Made by a program: the position numbers and the translations under genes
The notes under the pieces: generated by a model
What the model was told of the DNA's origin: nothing
The model's database searches: none
The model's input: the letters and a program-made list of their open reading frames with translations, nothing else
Assembly (NCBI GenBank): GCA_024235095.1
Contig: JACKNC010000001.1
Location: 2,608,501-2,672,500, forward strand
Source: Gammaproteobacteria bacterium
GTDB lineage: Bacteria; Pseudomonadota; Gammaproteobacteria; Competibacterales; Competibacteraceae
DNA length: 64,000 nucleotides
Direction of reading: 5' to 3'
Shown: one piece after another, positions 42,085 through 50,976 of the stretch
Numbering within the stretch: position 1 is the stretch's first letter
Layout: the number at the start of each line of letters is the position of its first letter

Positions 42085-42272
42085 GGCAATTTCCTGGCAA
42101 TGGCTGGCGGTGAAACGAAAAAAGTTAAAATACCATAACTTTCCTGGCGGACGCAGAGGCTGGCGGAGATTTCCCAGGCAATCGCACGTGTGTGCGGTTA
42201 CTGGCATCGTGCGGCAGGGGAGACTGGGATTCCGGCGATGCCGGTGACAAGGGAGCACCGCAGAAATCATCG
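42085..42272. other. Gap between DUF6165 gene and leuS
   Basis: 188 bp with no gene. It should hold the leuS promoter; no clear -35/-10 pair or leader structure was recognised. Confidence 0.4.
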
Positions 42273-42668
42273 CTAGGCGACATAGGATTTTTCTTCACGC
42301 CAGGGGCTGCGCAGATGGCTGTCGATTTGCTGCTTCAACTGCGACCGGCGATCATTGTTGAGGTAGACTTGACGCGCCAGTTCAACAAAGGTTGCGCCGA
42401 AATCCTGCCGCCGCTCATGCTCACGGATAGCGTCCTCGATGTCCCACAGGGTTTGATTGACCGTTTCGAGGGCTACGATCAGCGATTCCAAATAGGTATC
42501 CATAGGGATCTGCTGGCGGCGCAGGGTATCCAGGCACGTCCATTCACGATTGATATTCAGTAATTTTTCCGATGCGGTAATCCACCGGCGCTTGATGGCC
42601 AGAATGGTCAGCCGGTCGAGCAGCTCGCCGGGGGTTACAGGGATGTTGATTAAACCCGGTGTGGACAT
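42273..42668 (-). CDS. DUF6165-like small protein
   Basis: A 131-aa protein starting with INIPVTPGELLDRLTILAIK, then RRWITASEKLLNINREW, DTYLESLIVALETVNQTLWD and IREHERRQDFGATFVELARQ. This matches DUF6165 (helical, no known catalysis; often next to glycosyl or sugar-chain genes). It lies upstream of leuS (188-bp gap) and downstream of recC, same strand. Confidence 0.8.
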   Translation of the reverse strand: MSTPGLINIPVTPGELLDRLTILAIKRRWITASEKLLNINREWTCLDTLRRQQIPMDTYLESLIVALETVNQTLWDIEDAIREHERRQDFGATFVELARQVYLNNDRRSQLKQQIDSHLRSPWREEKSYVA

Positions 42669-42695
42669 ATCACGGTTTTAATCAAAAACAATTAC

Positions 42696-45600
42696 TTAAG
42701 AGTTAGCGTCCATTGTTTCAAACAACGGTTCGAAAACAGCCGTCGCCAGCGCGGTAAATGCACTGTCCAGCGGGTCTACATCGCCAAACGCCAGTTGATA
42801 ATAGGCGTCCCGGCGCTCCGCTAAACTCGCGCGTTGTTCGCTGCCTTCCCAGACTTGCCGTGCCGCCCAGAGCGCCTTGTCCGGGTCAGCCTCTTTCCCC
42901 TTCTCCTGAGCCTTGCGGAAGCTCTCGACATAGGCCAGAGCGCTTTTGGGAAAGAACGGCAATAGGCGACACGATCCCTGCCAGTAGAGATCAAGCAAGG
43001 TCTTCAGTAATGCCTGCGGATGCTCCAACGCATCCAGCACCACATCCTGATCTTCCGCCACCCAATGACTTTGCCGGGCAACGCCTTCTGGCGCCGCTAC
43101 GTTGAGAGCCAAATGATGCAACCACAGATTCAGGTAATCCGCGGCCTTGATCTTCGCCAGCCGGTAGCCCACCCAGCCGCTGGCCGTCATACCGGTCAAG
43201 CGCCCGGTCAGGCGGAAATCGCCCAGCATTAAATCGACTTCCAGCGGTTTCGTATCCCGGCGGGGCAACACCCGGCCCAGCCGTCCGGCAAAACGCGCCA
43301 CCCGCTCGCTGGCGCCGGCGAACAGGCATTCGCCGACCTGACCATGCGGCAAGGCTCCGCTGGCGCGCATGATCGTTTCAATATCTGCCACGGACCGTCC
43401 TTCGCGATGCAGATCCAGCATCCGGTCAAGCAATTGATAATTCTCCAATCCGTCCAGTACAAACGGTTCGCGAGTCTCCAGCGCTTCCTCACCCTCGTCG
43501 ACCTGGACGCCCAGGCGTTCCCGCAGCAGCCAGCGGGCTGGATTTCGGAAAAACCGCGTCAGCGTCTCCAGCGTCACCCAGCGCAGCGCCGGCTCCGGTT
43601 CCGACAGCTCACCGGTCAACAGCGGCGGTTTGTCCAACTCGCCGCGCCCGGCCTGACGGCTGGCCTCGATCCATTCGCGTGCGTAACTGAACAAGCGCGG
43701 GTCGCCGGTGAAATAACGGCGACTGAAGGCTTGCAGGGGATGGCGCGTCACCAGTTGCGTGCTGGCTCGCTCGCCATTTGTGGTTTGAAAGCCCCGATCC
43801 ACCACATCCAGCAATTCACTGACCAGCACCGACGGCGGTAGCACTGAATTATCGCGAATGCTCTGACCGACATAGCTCAGATACAGAACGCGCCGGGCGG
43901 ACAGCAGCGTTTCCAGGAACAGGTAGCGGTCATCCTGGCGGCGCGAACGGTCGCCGCGCTGAAAGCGTTTCGCCAGCAGATCGAAACCGACCGGTTGATG
44001 GGGGCGCGGATAGGCATCGTCGTTCATGCCGATCAGGCAAATGACCGCGAAGGGAATGCTGCGCATCGGCGTCATCGCGCAACAGGTCACCCCGCCGCTC
44101 AAAAACCGCCCGGCTCCGCTTTCGGACGTAGTCAACAATTCGCGCAACGTTGATTTCACCACCGACAGGGACACCGGTTCGGTAAACCCGGCCAGTTCCG
44201 TCTGCTCCCCCAGGGCGTCCAACGCCTTGCGAATCAATTGCAACTCGTTCTCCTCGCGCTCGCGAGGTTCGAAAAACCGCTCTAGCAAGGCGCGCAAAGT
44301 AACGATCCAATCGGTGGGCGGGCAACGTTCCCGCAACCTGTCGCGCAACTCGAATAGCGTCTCCAGAAAACTCTGTAAACCGCCCAGCGCCTGCGCCTCG
44401 CCGCCCTCGATCTCGTCATAAGGCAGAATACCTGCATACAAATCCCGGTCCTGTCCCGGCAGCGCGTAGCCCAAAAGCAAGCGATCCAGTCCTGCCCGCC
44501 AGGTGTGTTCAGTCGTCGCCGGCAAGGCCCAGGCACCCTTGGCGGAGGCATCGATGCCCCAACGAATGCCCACGCCCCGCACCCACTGGCGGATACGCTC
44601 CAGATCATCCTCGCTCAAACCGAATCGCCGCCGCACCGCCGAGGGTTCCAGCAAACTCAAGACCTGTGCAGCGTCGAAGCGTTCCCCGCTCAAATCGAGC
44701 AGTTCAAAAAACACCTCCATCAGCGGGTTTTCTACCGGCAAGCCCTGATCTGCGACGCTGAATGGAATCCGCCGTTCACGGGGAGCTGCATCGAACACGG
44801 CTTCAATGAGCGGCCCGTAACGCGCAATATCTGGTGCCATCACCATGATATCCGAGGGTCGCAAATCACGCTGAGTAGCCAATAAGTCTAGCAATTGGTC
44901 ATGCAAAATTTCGACCTCGCGCATCGGACTATGGCAGACGTGAATCTGTAAGGAACGATCATCGGGACGCAGTGAGAGGGGAGAATGTTCATCGGTCCCG
45001 CGTTCCCGCAAATGGAGAATGTCCGCCTGTAAACAGTGCAACAGGCTATCGCTTCCAGGCTCTACGAAGTGATCCGATTCAATACGCGGATACCCCGGCA
45101 ATAGATCAATGAAATCCCGTCCCTGTTTGCCGAGCGAGGCTAGCAAGGGGTTGCCAACCGTCAGATATTCAGCATCAGGATCAATGTCCTCGCCCAAACG
45201 AGCCAGATCGCGTTCGGCGCGAATATCGCCCCAATACTCGCGGCAGGGATTAAGAAGGAATAAATGCACCTCGACATAGCGCGCCAGTTCCGCCAGCAAA
45301 TCCAGGTACAGCGGCGGTAGAGCCGATACCCCAACGATGGCGACCCGTTCCGGCAGACGGCGCGGGTCAACCCGGCTTTGGCGCAGCACGGTGCGCAATT
45401 GGTTCTGTACGCGCGTCCGGTGAGCTTCATCGCCATGCGCCAATCGCCGCCATAACTCTGCCTGCCAGTGATCCTCCTGGCCCTCTTCCCACTGCATAAT
45501 CCAGTCAGGCCGGTAAATCAGATACTGATCGAAGCAGTCAGCAATTCGGCAGGCCAGTTCATGGCGGCGGAAATCGTCATCGCCATCGCCCAGCCAGGCG

Positions 45601-45932
45601 CGCACCGGCGCGAAACGAGGTCCTGCTTCCAGATCCCGCAGCAACGCCATGACTCGCCAGTTCAACACTGGCCGGTCAAACGCTGAGGTTGGCGGTAGCC
45701 AGCGCAGCACCGCCCGACTCATCTCCCACAGGAAAGGCGCGGGAAACTGGAAGGCGATATTGGCGCAGACACCCAGTCGGTCAGCCAGTTGCAGGGACAG
45801 CCAGCGCGCCATGCCATTGCTCTGCGTCACGATAATTTCGCGCGCCAGTGGGGAATGCAGAGGGTGGCGCAAGGATTCCGCCAACTGGTCTGTAAGGTTT
45901 TCGAGGCGATTGCCTTGATGGGTATGAAACAT
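42696..45932 (-). CDS. recC: Exodeoxyribonuclease V gamma subunit RecC
   Basis: Chi-recognising subunit of RecBCD. The 1078-aa protein starts MFHTHQGNRLENLTDQLAES with IIVTQSNGMARWLSLQLAD and FQFPAPFLWEMSRAVL, the usual RecC start, and its length fits the family (about 1100-1122 aa in enterobacteria). It contains the inactive helicase-like domains (PSDIMVMAPDIARYGPLIEA, GLPVENPLMEVFFELLDLSG) and a C-terminal part with the nuclease-like fold. No recB or recD lies in the window; the downstream gene is DUF6165. Confidence 0.94.
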   Translation of the reverse strand: MFHTHQGNRLENLTDQLAESLRHPLHSPLAREIIVTQSNGMARWLSLQLADRLGVCANIAFQFPAPFLWEMSRAVLRWLPPTSAFDRPVLNWRVMALLRDLEAGPRFAPVRAWLGDGDDDFRRHELACRIADCFDQYLIYRPDWIMQWEEGQEDHWQAELWRRLAHGDEAHRTRVQNQLRTVLRQSRVDPRRLPERVAIVGVSALPPLYLDLLAELARYVEVHLFLLNPCREYWGDIRAERDLARLGEDIDPDAEYLTVGNPLLASLGKQGRDFIDLLPGYPRIESDHFVEPGSDSLLHCLQADILHLRERGTDEHSPLSLRPDDRSLQIHVCHSPMREVEILHDQLLDLLATQRDLRPSDIMVMAPDIARYGPLIEAVFDAAPRERRIPFSVADQGLPVENPLMEVFFELLDLSGERFDAAQVLSLLEPSAVRRRFGLSEDDLERIRQWVRGVGIRWGIDASAKGAWALPATTEHTWRAGLDRLLLGYALPGQDRDLYAGILPYDEIEGGEAQALGGLQSFLETLFELRDRLRERCPPTDWIVTLRALLERFFEPREREENELQLIRKALDALGEQTELAGFTEPVSLSVVKSTLRELLTTSESGAGRFLSGGVTCCAMTPMRSIPFAVICLIGMNDDAYPRPHQPVGFDLLAKRFQRGDRSRRQDDRYLFLETLLSARRVLYLSYVGQSIRDNSVLPPSVLVSELLDVVDRGFQTTNGERASTQLVTRHPLQAFSRRYFTGDPRLFSYAREWIEASRQAGRGELDKPPLLTGELSEPEPALRWVTLETLTRFFRNPARWLLRERLGVQVDEGEEALETREPFVLDGLENYQLLDRMLDLHREGRSVADIETIMRASGALPHGQVGECLFAGASERVARFAGRLGRVLPRRDTKPLEVDLMLGDFRLTGRLTGMTASGWVGYRLAKIKAADYLNLWLHHLALNVAAPEGVARQSHWVAEDQDVVLDALEHPQALLKTLLDLYWQGSCRLLPFFPKSALAYVESFRKAQEKGKEADPDKALWAARQVWEGSEQRASLAERRDAYYQLAFGDVDPLDSAFTALATAVFEPLFETMDANS

Positions 45933-45944
45933 GGGTAAGTCGTA

Positions 45945-46829
45945 CTATGGATCGTCCGACGCGGCATGTTGCGCCAGTCGAAGCAGGGCGGCGCTTAATC
46001 GTGGATCCGGTTCATCTCGGGCGGTTTGTTCGATCAGCCGGGCGTTTTCCTGGGTCAGGGTCAGCTGCGGTCGCCGCGATTGCAGGCCAGTCGCCAGCGG
46101 CTCCACGCGGATATGGGGTTTGGGCAGCGCGATGCCTAGTTGTTGACCGAGCGCCTGGCGGATGTCGTAGAGCTTGTAACGCAAACGAGTTGCCCAATTA
46201 GCGGAATCGGTTTGCACTGTCCATGCTTCCTCATCCATGCGAATCAGGACGGCATGGTTGCGTAAATGTGGCGGCAGATAAGCCTGGAAAATGCGGCTGA
46301 GTTGCGCCAATTCCTTGCTCCGCGCGATGAGCTGCCCCAGTACGCCGGGTTGCTGTGATAAACCCTCGCCCAGAGATGGAATTTTAGTTTTCTCTCTCAG
46401 CTCTCGCTTGCTGTCAGACAACCCCTCTTCCATCTGTGGGCGAGAGGAGTAAACGCTTACAGGAGCGGCAGAACGCTCGGCTGGGCGCAGTAGCGACACC
46501 GCCGGCGCGACTGGGGAAAGCAGCGGTGGTTCAGGGGGCGCTTCCACCCGTCGGATATAGGAAGCCCTAGGGTCGGCCACGATTCTCGGCGGCGATTCAT
46601 CTGTTGGTACAGACTCGGCATTCCCCCGCATAATGGATGAAGGACGAACACTGTCCAGTTCAGTCACCACCGCCATCTGGGGTTCGGCTACGGGAGATGG
46701 TTCCCTGGGGCCGTAACCACGCAACATCTTTAACATTTTAGTCGTGTGTTGCCGGGCCAGAGCGCGGCGGTCGGATGGCGCGTTATCGTCAGTCCCACTC
46801 TCCAGTGGATCCTCGCGGATTTCGTCCAC
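45945..46829 (-). CDS. DciA-like (DUF721) protein with long N-terminal extension
   Basis: A 294-aa protein whose C-terminal 130 residues match DUF721/DciA: LGQLIARSKELAQLSRIFQA, YLPPHLRNHAVLIRMDEEAW, TDSANWATRLRYKLYDIRQA. DciA loads the replicative helicase DnaB in bacteria lacking DnaC; typical members are 100-160 aa. The first 165 residues are low-complexity, acidic and proline-rich, and include a palindromic repeat. The GTG at 46829 with GAGGAG 6 nt upstream is chosen over the ATG at 46898, which lies only 9 bp from an IS3 end. The IS may have replaced the native promoter. Confidence 0.75.
   Translation of the reverse strand: MDEIREDPLESGTDDNAPSDRRALARQHTTKMLKMLRGYGPREPSPVAEPQMAVVTELDSVRPSSIMRGNAESVPTDESPPRIVADPRASYIRRVEAPPEPPLLSPVAPAVSLLRPAERSAAPVSVYSSRPQMEEGLSDSKRELREKTKIPSLGEGLSQQPGVLGQLIARSKELAQLSRIFQAYLPPHLRNHAVLIRMDEEAWTVQTDSANWATRLRYKLYDIRQALGQQLGIALPKPHIRVEPLATGLQSRRPQLTLTQENARLIEQTARDEPDPRLSAALLRLAQHAASDDP
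46419..46449. repeat. Palindromic repeat inside the dciA-like gene
   Basis: AACCCCTCTTCC ... GGCGAGAGGAG, a variant of the CTCTCCCC repeats at 39410 and 41332, is in frame in the low-complexity N-terminal part and codes RPQMEEGLSDSK. Confidence 0.65.
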
Positions 46830-46978
46830 TCGATACTCCTCTGGCTTGTGATGTGAGGACAAAATCTTTTGCTTCCTCTGCTGTGTATAAATCGCCAACG
46901 TATCAATGGACCCCGAATTTCGGACGGTTAAATAAGGTGGTACTCTGCAAAGTAGAAACGATTGAGGAGAGCGATGAA

Positions 46979-47269
46979 ATGCAGAGGAAAGTCTTCAGTG
47001 CCGAGTTCAAGGCCAAGGTCGCGATGGAAGCGCTGGCGGGCCGAAAAACGATCAACGAGATTGCCGGGGTGCATGAGGTGGATCCGAACCAGGTGACCAC
47101 CTGGAAGCGTGAAGCCCAGGAGGGGCTGAAGGCCCTGTTTGCGTGCAAACGGGGCCGACGTTCCCCCCAAGACGGGACCGATGCCGAGGCGCTGTATAGC
47201 CAGATTGGTCGGCTGCAAGTCCAGGTGGAGTGGTTGAAAAAAAAGTCGGGACTGAGTCCACCCAGGTAA
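46979..47269 (+). CDS. IS3 transposase OrfA (copy A)
   Basis: A 96-aa HTH protein, MQRKVFSAEFKAKVAMEALA then INEIAGVHEVDPNQVTTWKR, with a C-terminal leucine-zipper-like helix. It binds the element's ends and regulates transposition. Its last codons overlap orfB; the A8 run at 47237-47244 (AAA AAA AAG in this frame) is the likely -1 frameshift site. Confidence 0.92.
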   Translation: MQRKVFSAEFKAKVAMEALAGRKTINEIAGVHEVDPNQVTTWKREAQEGLKALFACKRGRRSPQDGTDAEALYSQIGRLQVQVEWLKKKSGLSPPR

Positions 47270-48120
47270 AGCGGGCTTGGATCGAACCGGATCATCCGGC
47301 ACTGTCGGTGGTGGCCCAATGTGAACTGCTGGGACGGGCACGCAGTGGGTGGTATTACACGGCAGTGCCCACGTCGGCGCTGAATCTGGCGCTGATGCGG
47401 CAGATGGATGAGCAATATACGGCGCATCCTTTTTATGGCAGTCGGCGGATGACGGCCGTGTTGCGGCAGGCCGGGTATCCGGTTAACCGCAAACGGGTGG
47501 TTCGGTTGATGACGGAATTGGGATTGCAGGCGATTGACCCCAAGCCGGTGACCTCGCTGTCCTGTGCGGCTCATCGGATCTATCCCTACCTGCTGCGCGG
47601 GGTAGCGGTGACCGTCCCCGATCAGGTGTGGAGTACGGATATTACCTACATTCGCCTGACAGGCGGGTTTGTCTACTTGGTCGCGATCCTGGATTGGTAT
47701 AGCCGTAAAGTGCTCGCGTGGCAGTTGTCTAATACTTTGGAGACCACCTTTTGCCTGGAGTGCTTGGAAGGAGCCCTGGCGCATCGCCAGCCGATGATCT
47801 TCAACACCGATCAAGGAACCCAGTTCACGAGCGTCGCTTTTACCGGGTGCTTGGCGCAAGCCGGAATCCGAATCAGTATGGACGGTCGAGGGCGGGCGCA
47901 TGACAATAGCTTTGTCGAACGGCTCTGGCGGTCCGTAAAATATGAGGAGGTGTATCCGAAGGCCTATGAAACGCTGGACCCGGCTTACCAGGGCTTGGCG
48001 CAGTACTTCGTGTTTTACAATGACCAGCGTCCTCATCAGGCGCTGAACTATCGAACACCCGCTGAGGTGTATGCGGACAGGCAAAGCCGGTCGCTACAAG
48101 GTGTAGAGTGTCCACCTTAA
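47230..48120 (+). CDS. IS3 transposase OrfB (copy A)
   Basis: The 296-codon frame carries the DDE catalytic domain: WSTDITYIRLTGGFVYLVA (first Asp), FNTDQGTQFTSVAF (second Asp), and DNSFVERLWRSVKYEEVY (Glu), ending in YNDQRPHQALNYRTPAEVY. The HTH_21 region is upstream (HPFYGSRRMTAVLRQAGY). It is probably made as an OrfAB fusion by -1 slippage; the GTG at 47230 is only the frame start. Intact, so copy A may be active. Confidence 0.92.
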   Translation: MVEKKVGTESTQVKRAWIEPDHPALSVVAQCELLGRARSGWYYTAVPTSALNLALMRQMDEQYTAHPFYGSRRMTAVLRQAGYPVNRKRVVRLMTELGLQAIDPKPVTSLSCAAHRIYPYLLRGVAVTVPDQVWSTDITYIRLTGGFVYLVAILDWYSRKVLAWQLSNTLETTFCLECLEGALAHRQPMIFNTDQGTQFTSVAFTGCLAQAGIRISMDGRGRAHDNSFVERLWRSVKYEEVYPKAYETLDPAYQGLAQYFVFYNDQRPHQALNYRTPAEVYADRQSRSLQGVECPP

Positions 48121-48159
48121 ATTCGGCTAAATTCTGTCTTGACATTGGGGTCCACCTCA

Positions 48160-48281
48160 ACGATGCTCCTGAATTCATCGCTTGTTGACACAATATCGAA
48201 TGTTTGGTTCATTTCATTGATGCCAAGTATGTTTGCCGCTACTGTTTCTTTCTCAGCAACACCTATCACAACACTTCCCAT
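48160..48281 (-). pseudogene. 5' fragment of an unknown gene cut off by IS3 copy A
   Basis: Minus-strand ATG at 48279-48281 with AGAGGAC close upstream gives MGSVVIGVAEKETVAANILG and then EMNQTFDIVSTSDEFRSIV, running directly into the IS3 right end. No further part is visible beyond the IS at 46906. The protein is unrecognised. The 123 bp upstream (48282-48404) are AT-rich and hold nothing else. Confidence 0.55.
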
Positions 48282-48404
48282 AAGTCCTCTTATCTGAGAG
48301 ACTGTAATAAAAATAACATATTGATTTTATTATTGTTTTTTTGATAGAATTACCCAAAAAAGCCCAAATTATTTTAGTTTCGAAATTTTTGTTCGAGGTG
48401 CGCG

Positions 48405-49390
48405 ATGTTTTGGCCGAAGGAAAAACCGTTTAATCGCTATCCCAGTGATCTCACCGATGCGGAATGGGAGAGGGTTCACCCCCTTTTGGAAGAACGCGAG
48501 CCAAATACGCGAGGACGTCTCCGAGAAGCAGCAATTCCCGCTCTCTTTTGCTCATCTAAATGATTTATCAATATATTTTTTATTAAACACTGATAAATTT
48601 TTTAGAAAAAACCATTATCAATCAAAGACTAGGAAAGAGACCGGGAATCGCTGTCCGAGAAGTGGATCTCCGCGAGATTTTAAATGCAATTTTTTACATC
48701 AATAAAACGGGTTGTCAGTGGCGATATCTTCCCAAAGATTTTCCGGCGTATACCACCGTCAGCACTTATTATCATCAATGGATCAATAACGGTGTTTTCG
48801 AGAAAATTAACACGGCGCTTCACCAAAAATTTCGTCAAGAAGTAGGGTGAAATGAGACCCCAAGCGCTGCGATCATTGATAGCCAATCGGTGAAAGGCAC
48901 CCAGGAATGTGCGGATGAAACAGGATTGGATGGAGGCAAGTTAGTTAAAGGAAGAAAAAGGCATATTCTAGTGGATACAATGGGTTGTCTAATTTATGTC
49001 GGGGTGCATGCCGCGAATATTCCGGATGTAAAAGGCGCACCACAGGTATTACAAGGTGGGCTATCCATCGCCAATACGATCCGGAAAGTTTGGGCCGATG
49101 GTGCTTATCAAGGTGAGTCCCTGGCTCAATGGCTTGAGAAAAACTTTAACTGCACGATTGAAGTTGTTAACAAAAATAAAGAAGAGAAAGGATTTCAGGT
49201 TTTACCTCGGCGATGGGTTGTTGAAAGAAGCCTCGCTTGGTTGGGGCGATCTCGTCGATTAAGTAGAGATTACGAAAGGAAGCCTGCATCGAGTCAAAGT
49301 CAAGTCTACCTTGCTTCAATTCGATTAATGTTGCGAAAAATATTTAAGAATCGTGAATTATTGCAGGAACCCATTTTAGAGGCTGCGTAG
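48405..49390 (+). pseudogene. IS5-family transposase gene, broken by a MITE and a stop codon
   Basis: The N-terminus FNRYPSDLTDAEWERVHPLL and the C-terminal part (IIDSQSVKGTQECADETGLD, HILVDTMGCLIYVGVHAANI, VWADGAYQGESLAQW, RRWVVERSLAWLGRSRRLSR) are those of IS5-group transposases with DDE residues in place. Two defects break it: a 125-bp insertion at 48529-48653 and an in-frame TGA at 48848-48850 within QEVG-stop-NETPSAA. Removing the MITE and one target repeat restores TRGRLREVDLREIL exactly. Element ends were not located. Confidence 0.88.
48529..48653. mobile_element. 125-bp MITE with 9-bp target duplication
   Basis: Terminal inverted repeats are CAGCAATTCCCGCTCTCTTT at the left and CAGCGATTCCCGGTCTCTTT read inward from the right (18 of 20 match). 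The direct repeat TCCGAGAAG flanks it at 48520-48528 and 48654-48662. The centre is AT-rich and has no gene. A related autonomous transposase is not seen in the window. Confidence 0.92.
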
Positions 49391-49649
49391 GATATTAAGT
49401 TTTCGTACATATATGGTCCGCCCCGCGATGCAAGAGGAAATCGCCGTTTGGCTGAAGGAAAAGTTGCGGCCATATATCCGGCATCGTGTTGAGGCGCTCG
49501 CCTGCCCTCGTGCCCTGATGGAATTCGCGCGCATCTCCGTCCTTATCAGTCTCGCAGTCTCGGCAGAGCCGGCTTTTGTACGAATCAGGTTTTCGGAAAT
49601 GCAGAACTGGTCTTTCATGCCATCACCGTGAGATTCACTCTTCGCAACT
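49391..49649. other. Unassigned stretch between IS5 remnant and IS110 copy 1
   Basis: A GC-richer stretch with overlapping open frames on both strands (72 codons at 49413-49631 plus; about 76 stop-free codons on the minus strand over 49398-49629 without a good start, containing RLCRDCETDKDGDAREF). Neither is recognised. Probably a fragment of a gene or element trapped between insertions. Confidence 0.4.
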
Positions 49650-50872
49650 TATGGTGGGAGGTACTGGGGTGGTCGTAGCGACCGGGTCGCGGATGAAGCG
49701 TAGAAAGACTCAAACCGGAGCCAGAGCGCCTTTGGCCGCATCATAGGGCTGGCCGGTCGTCATCACCGCATAGGCGATCCGGGCGATCTTGTTGGCCAAC
49801 GCGACGGCCGCCACGTTGGCATGGCGACGGCCTTTCAGTCCCCGGGCCCAGCGGCTCGTCGGATCGTCCTTGCGCTCGACCCAGCGCAACACGGCGCGGG
49901 CGCCATGAATCAGCAACTGCCGCAGGTAGACATCCCCCCGTTTACTGATACCCAGTAAGCGGTCCCGTCCACCGGTGGAGTGCTGGCGCGGCACCAGGCC
50001 CAGCCAAGCCGCCAAACCCCGCCCGTTCTTAAAGAGTCGGGGATCCTCGCCGACGGCCGCTACCAACGCGGTCGCGCCCTTGGCGCCCAGACCGGGGATC
50101 GTCATCAACGCTTGCGCCTGCGGATGGCTTTCCGCCAGGGTCTCAATCTGGGCGTCATAATGAGCAACCCGTTCATCCAAGTGACGGAGTTCGTCAGCCA
50201 ACTCGCGTAGCTCAGCCCGGAAGCGCTCGCTGAGGCCGTTCTCTGGATCCTCAAGAATCTCCGGCAGGCGCTGGTTCACCGCCACACGCCCCTGCGGGAT
50301 TTCAATGCCGTATTCCAACAAAAAACCGCGAATCTGATTGACCTGGGCGGTGCGGCGTTCCACCCCCAAACTGCGCATCCGGTGAATCGCCTGGATATCT
50401 TGCTGTTCCACGCTCTTGATCGCCACCAACCGCATCCTGGGCCGCTGGGCCGCTTCGCAAATCGCCTCGGCATCGACGGCGTCGTTTTTATTGGATTTCA
50501 CAAAGGGCTTCACGAACTGGGGCGCGATCAACCGTACCTCATGGCCGTCCTCCCGGAACTGCCGCGCCCAATAGTGCGCACTGCCACAGGCTTCCATGGC
50601 CACCGTACAGGCGGGCAGATTCGCCATGAATTCACTCAGACGTACCCGGTTGAAGGTCCTGCGGATCACCCGTTGACCGTTCTCGTCCACGCCGTAAACG
50701 TGAAAACTCCGCTTGGCCAGATCAATGCCGACAACCTTAATGACGCGCTCATTGGTATACTCTTTCATGGGTCCGCTCCGTTATCTCGGTTAATATGATG
50801 TGAGTCAGCATTCACTATTTCGCCCGCTTTGGGCTCGTTGGAGGAGCGGGGCGGACCATTCCATTAGTCTCT
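49650..50872 (-). mobile_element. IS110-family element B, copy 1
   Basis: The sequence from the transposase gene through 50872 is shared with copy 2 at 59152 onward, in opposite orientation. The 104-bp non-coding flank (50769-50872) is part of the shared unit. The other end lies somewhere below 49710 and is approximate, since copy 2's matching end is outside the window. Confidence 0.7.
49710..50768 (-). CDS. IS110-family transposase (copy 1, intact)
   Basis: A 352-aa DEDD transposase: KVVGIDLAKRSFHVYGV (first Asp), VAMEACGSAHYWAR (Glu), KSNKNDAVDAEAICEA (Asp pair), a mid coiled region (SERFRAELRELADELRHLDE), then MTIPGLGAKGATALVAAVGE and the C-terminal STGGRDRLLGISKRGD, where the Ser nucleophile is expected. 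No defects are seen. A second copy with an internal deletion is present at 59256. Confidence 0.95.
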   Translation of the reverse strand: MKEYTNERVIKVVGIDLAKRSFHVYGVDENGQRVIRRTFNRVRLSEFMANLPACTVAMEACGSAHYWARQFREDGHEVRLIAPQFVKPFVKSNKNDAVDAEAICEAAQRPRMRLVAIKSVEQQDIQAIHRMRSLGVERRTAQVNQIRGFLLEYGIEIPQGRVAVNQRLPEILEDPENGLSERFRAELRELADELRHLDERVAHYDAQIETLAESHPQAQALMTIPGLGAKGATALVAAVGEDPRLFKNGRGLAAWLGLVPRQHSTGGRDRLLGISKRGDVYLRQLLIHGARAVLRWVERKDDPTSRWARGLKGRRHANVAAVALANKIARIAYAVMTTGQPYDAAKGALAPV

Positions 50873-50976
50873 GAAAATATATGTCTTTGTTCATGCCTCG
50901 TTTGACAAACACACCATTTTTTTTGTTCTTTCCAAAGAACCAACTTATCAACTTTCTCTTGCTTTGATAAGTATAA

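Larger units (their letters stand above)
46907..48159 (+). mobile_element. IS3-family element, copy A (intact)
   Basis: About 1.25 kb. The left end is TGGACCCCGAATTTCGG; the right end, read inward, is TGAGGTGGACCCCAATG. It carries overlapping orfA and orfB with a slippery A8 run. No clear target duplication is visible. It separates the dciA-like gene from a truncated minus-strand gene start. Confidence 0.88.

Noticed and set aside
46903..48084. 393-codon minus-strand frame across IS3 copy A
   Set aside because: Opposite to orfA/orfB, which carry the complete DDE signature.
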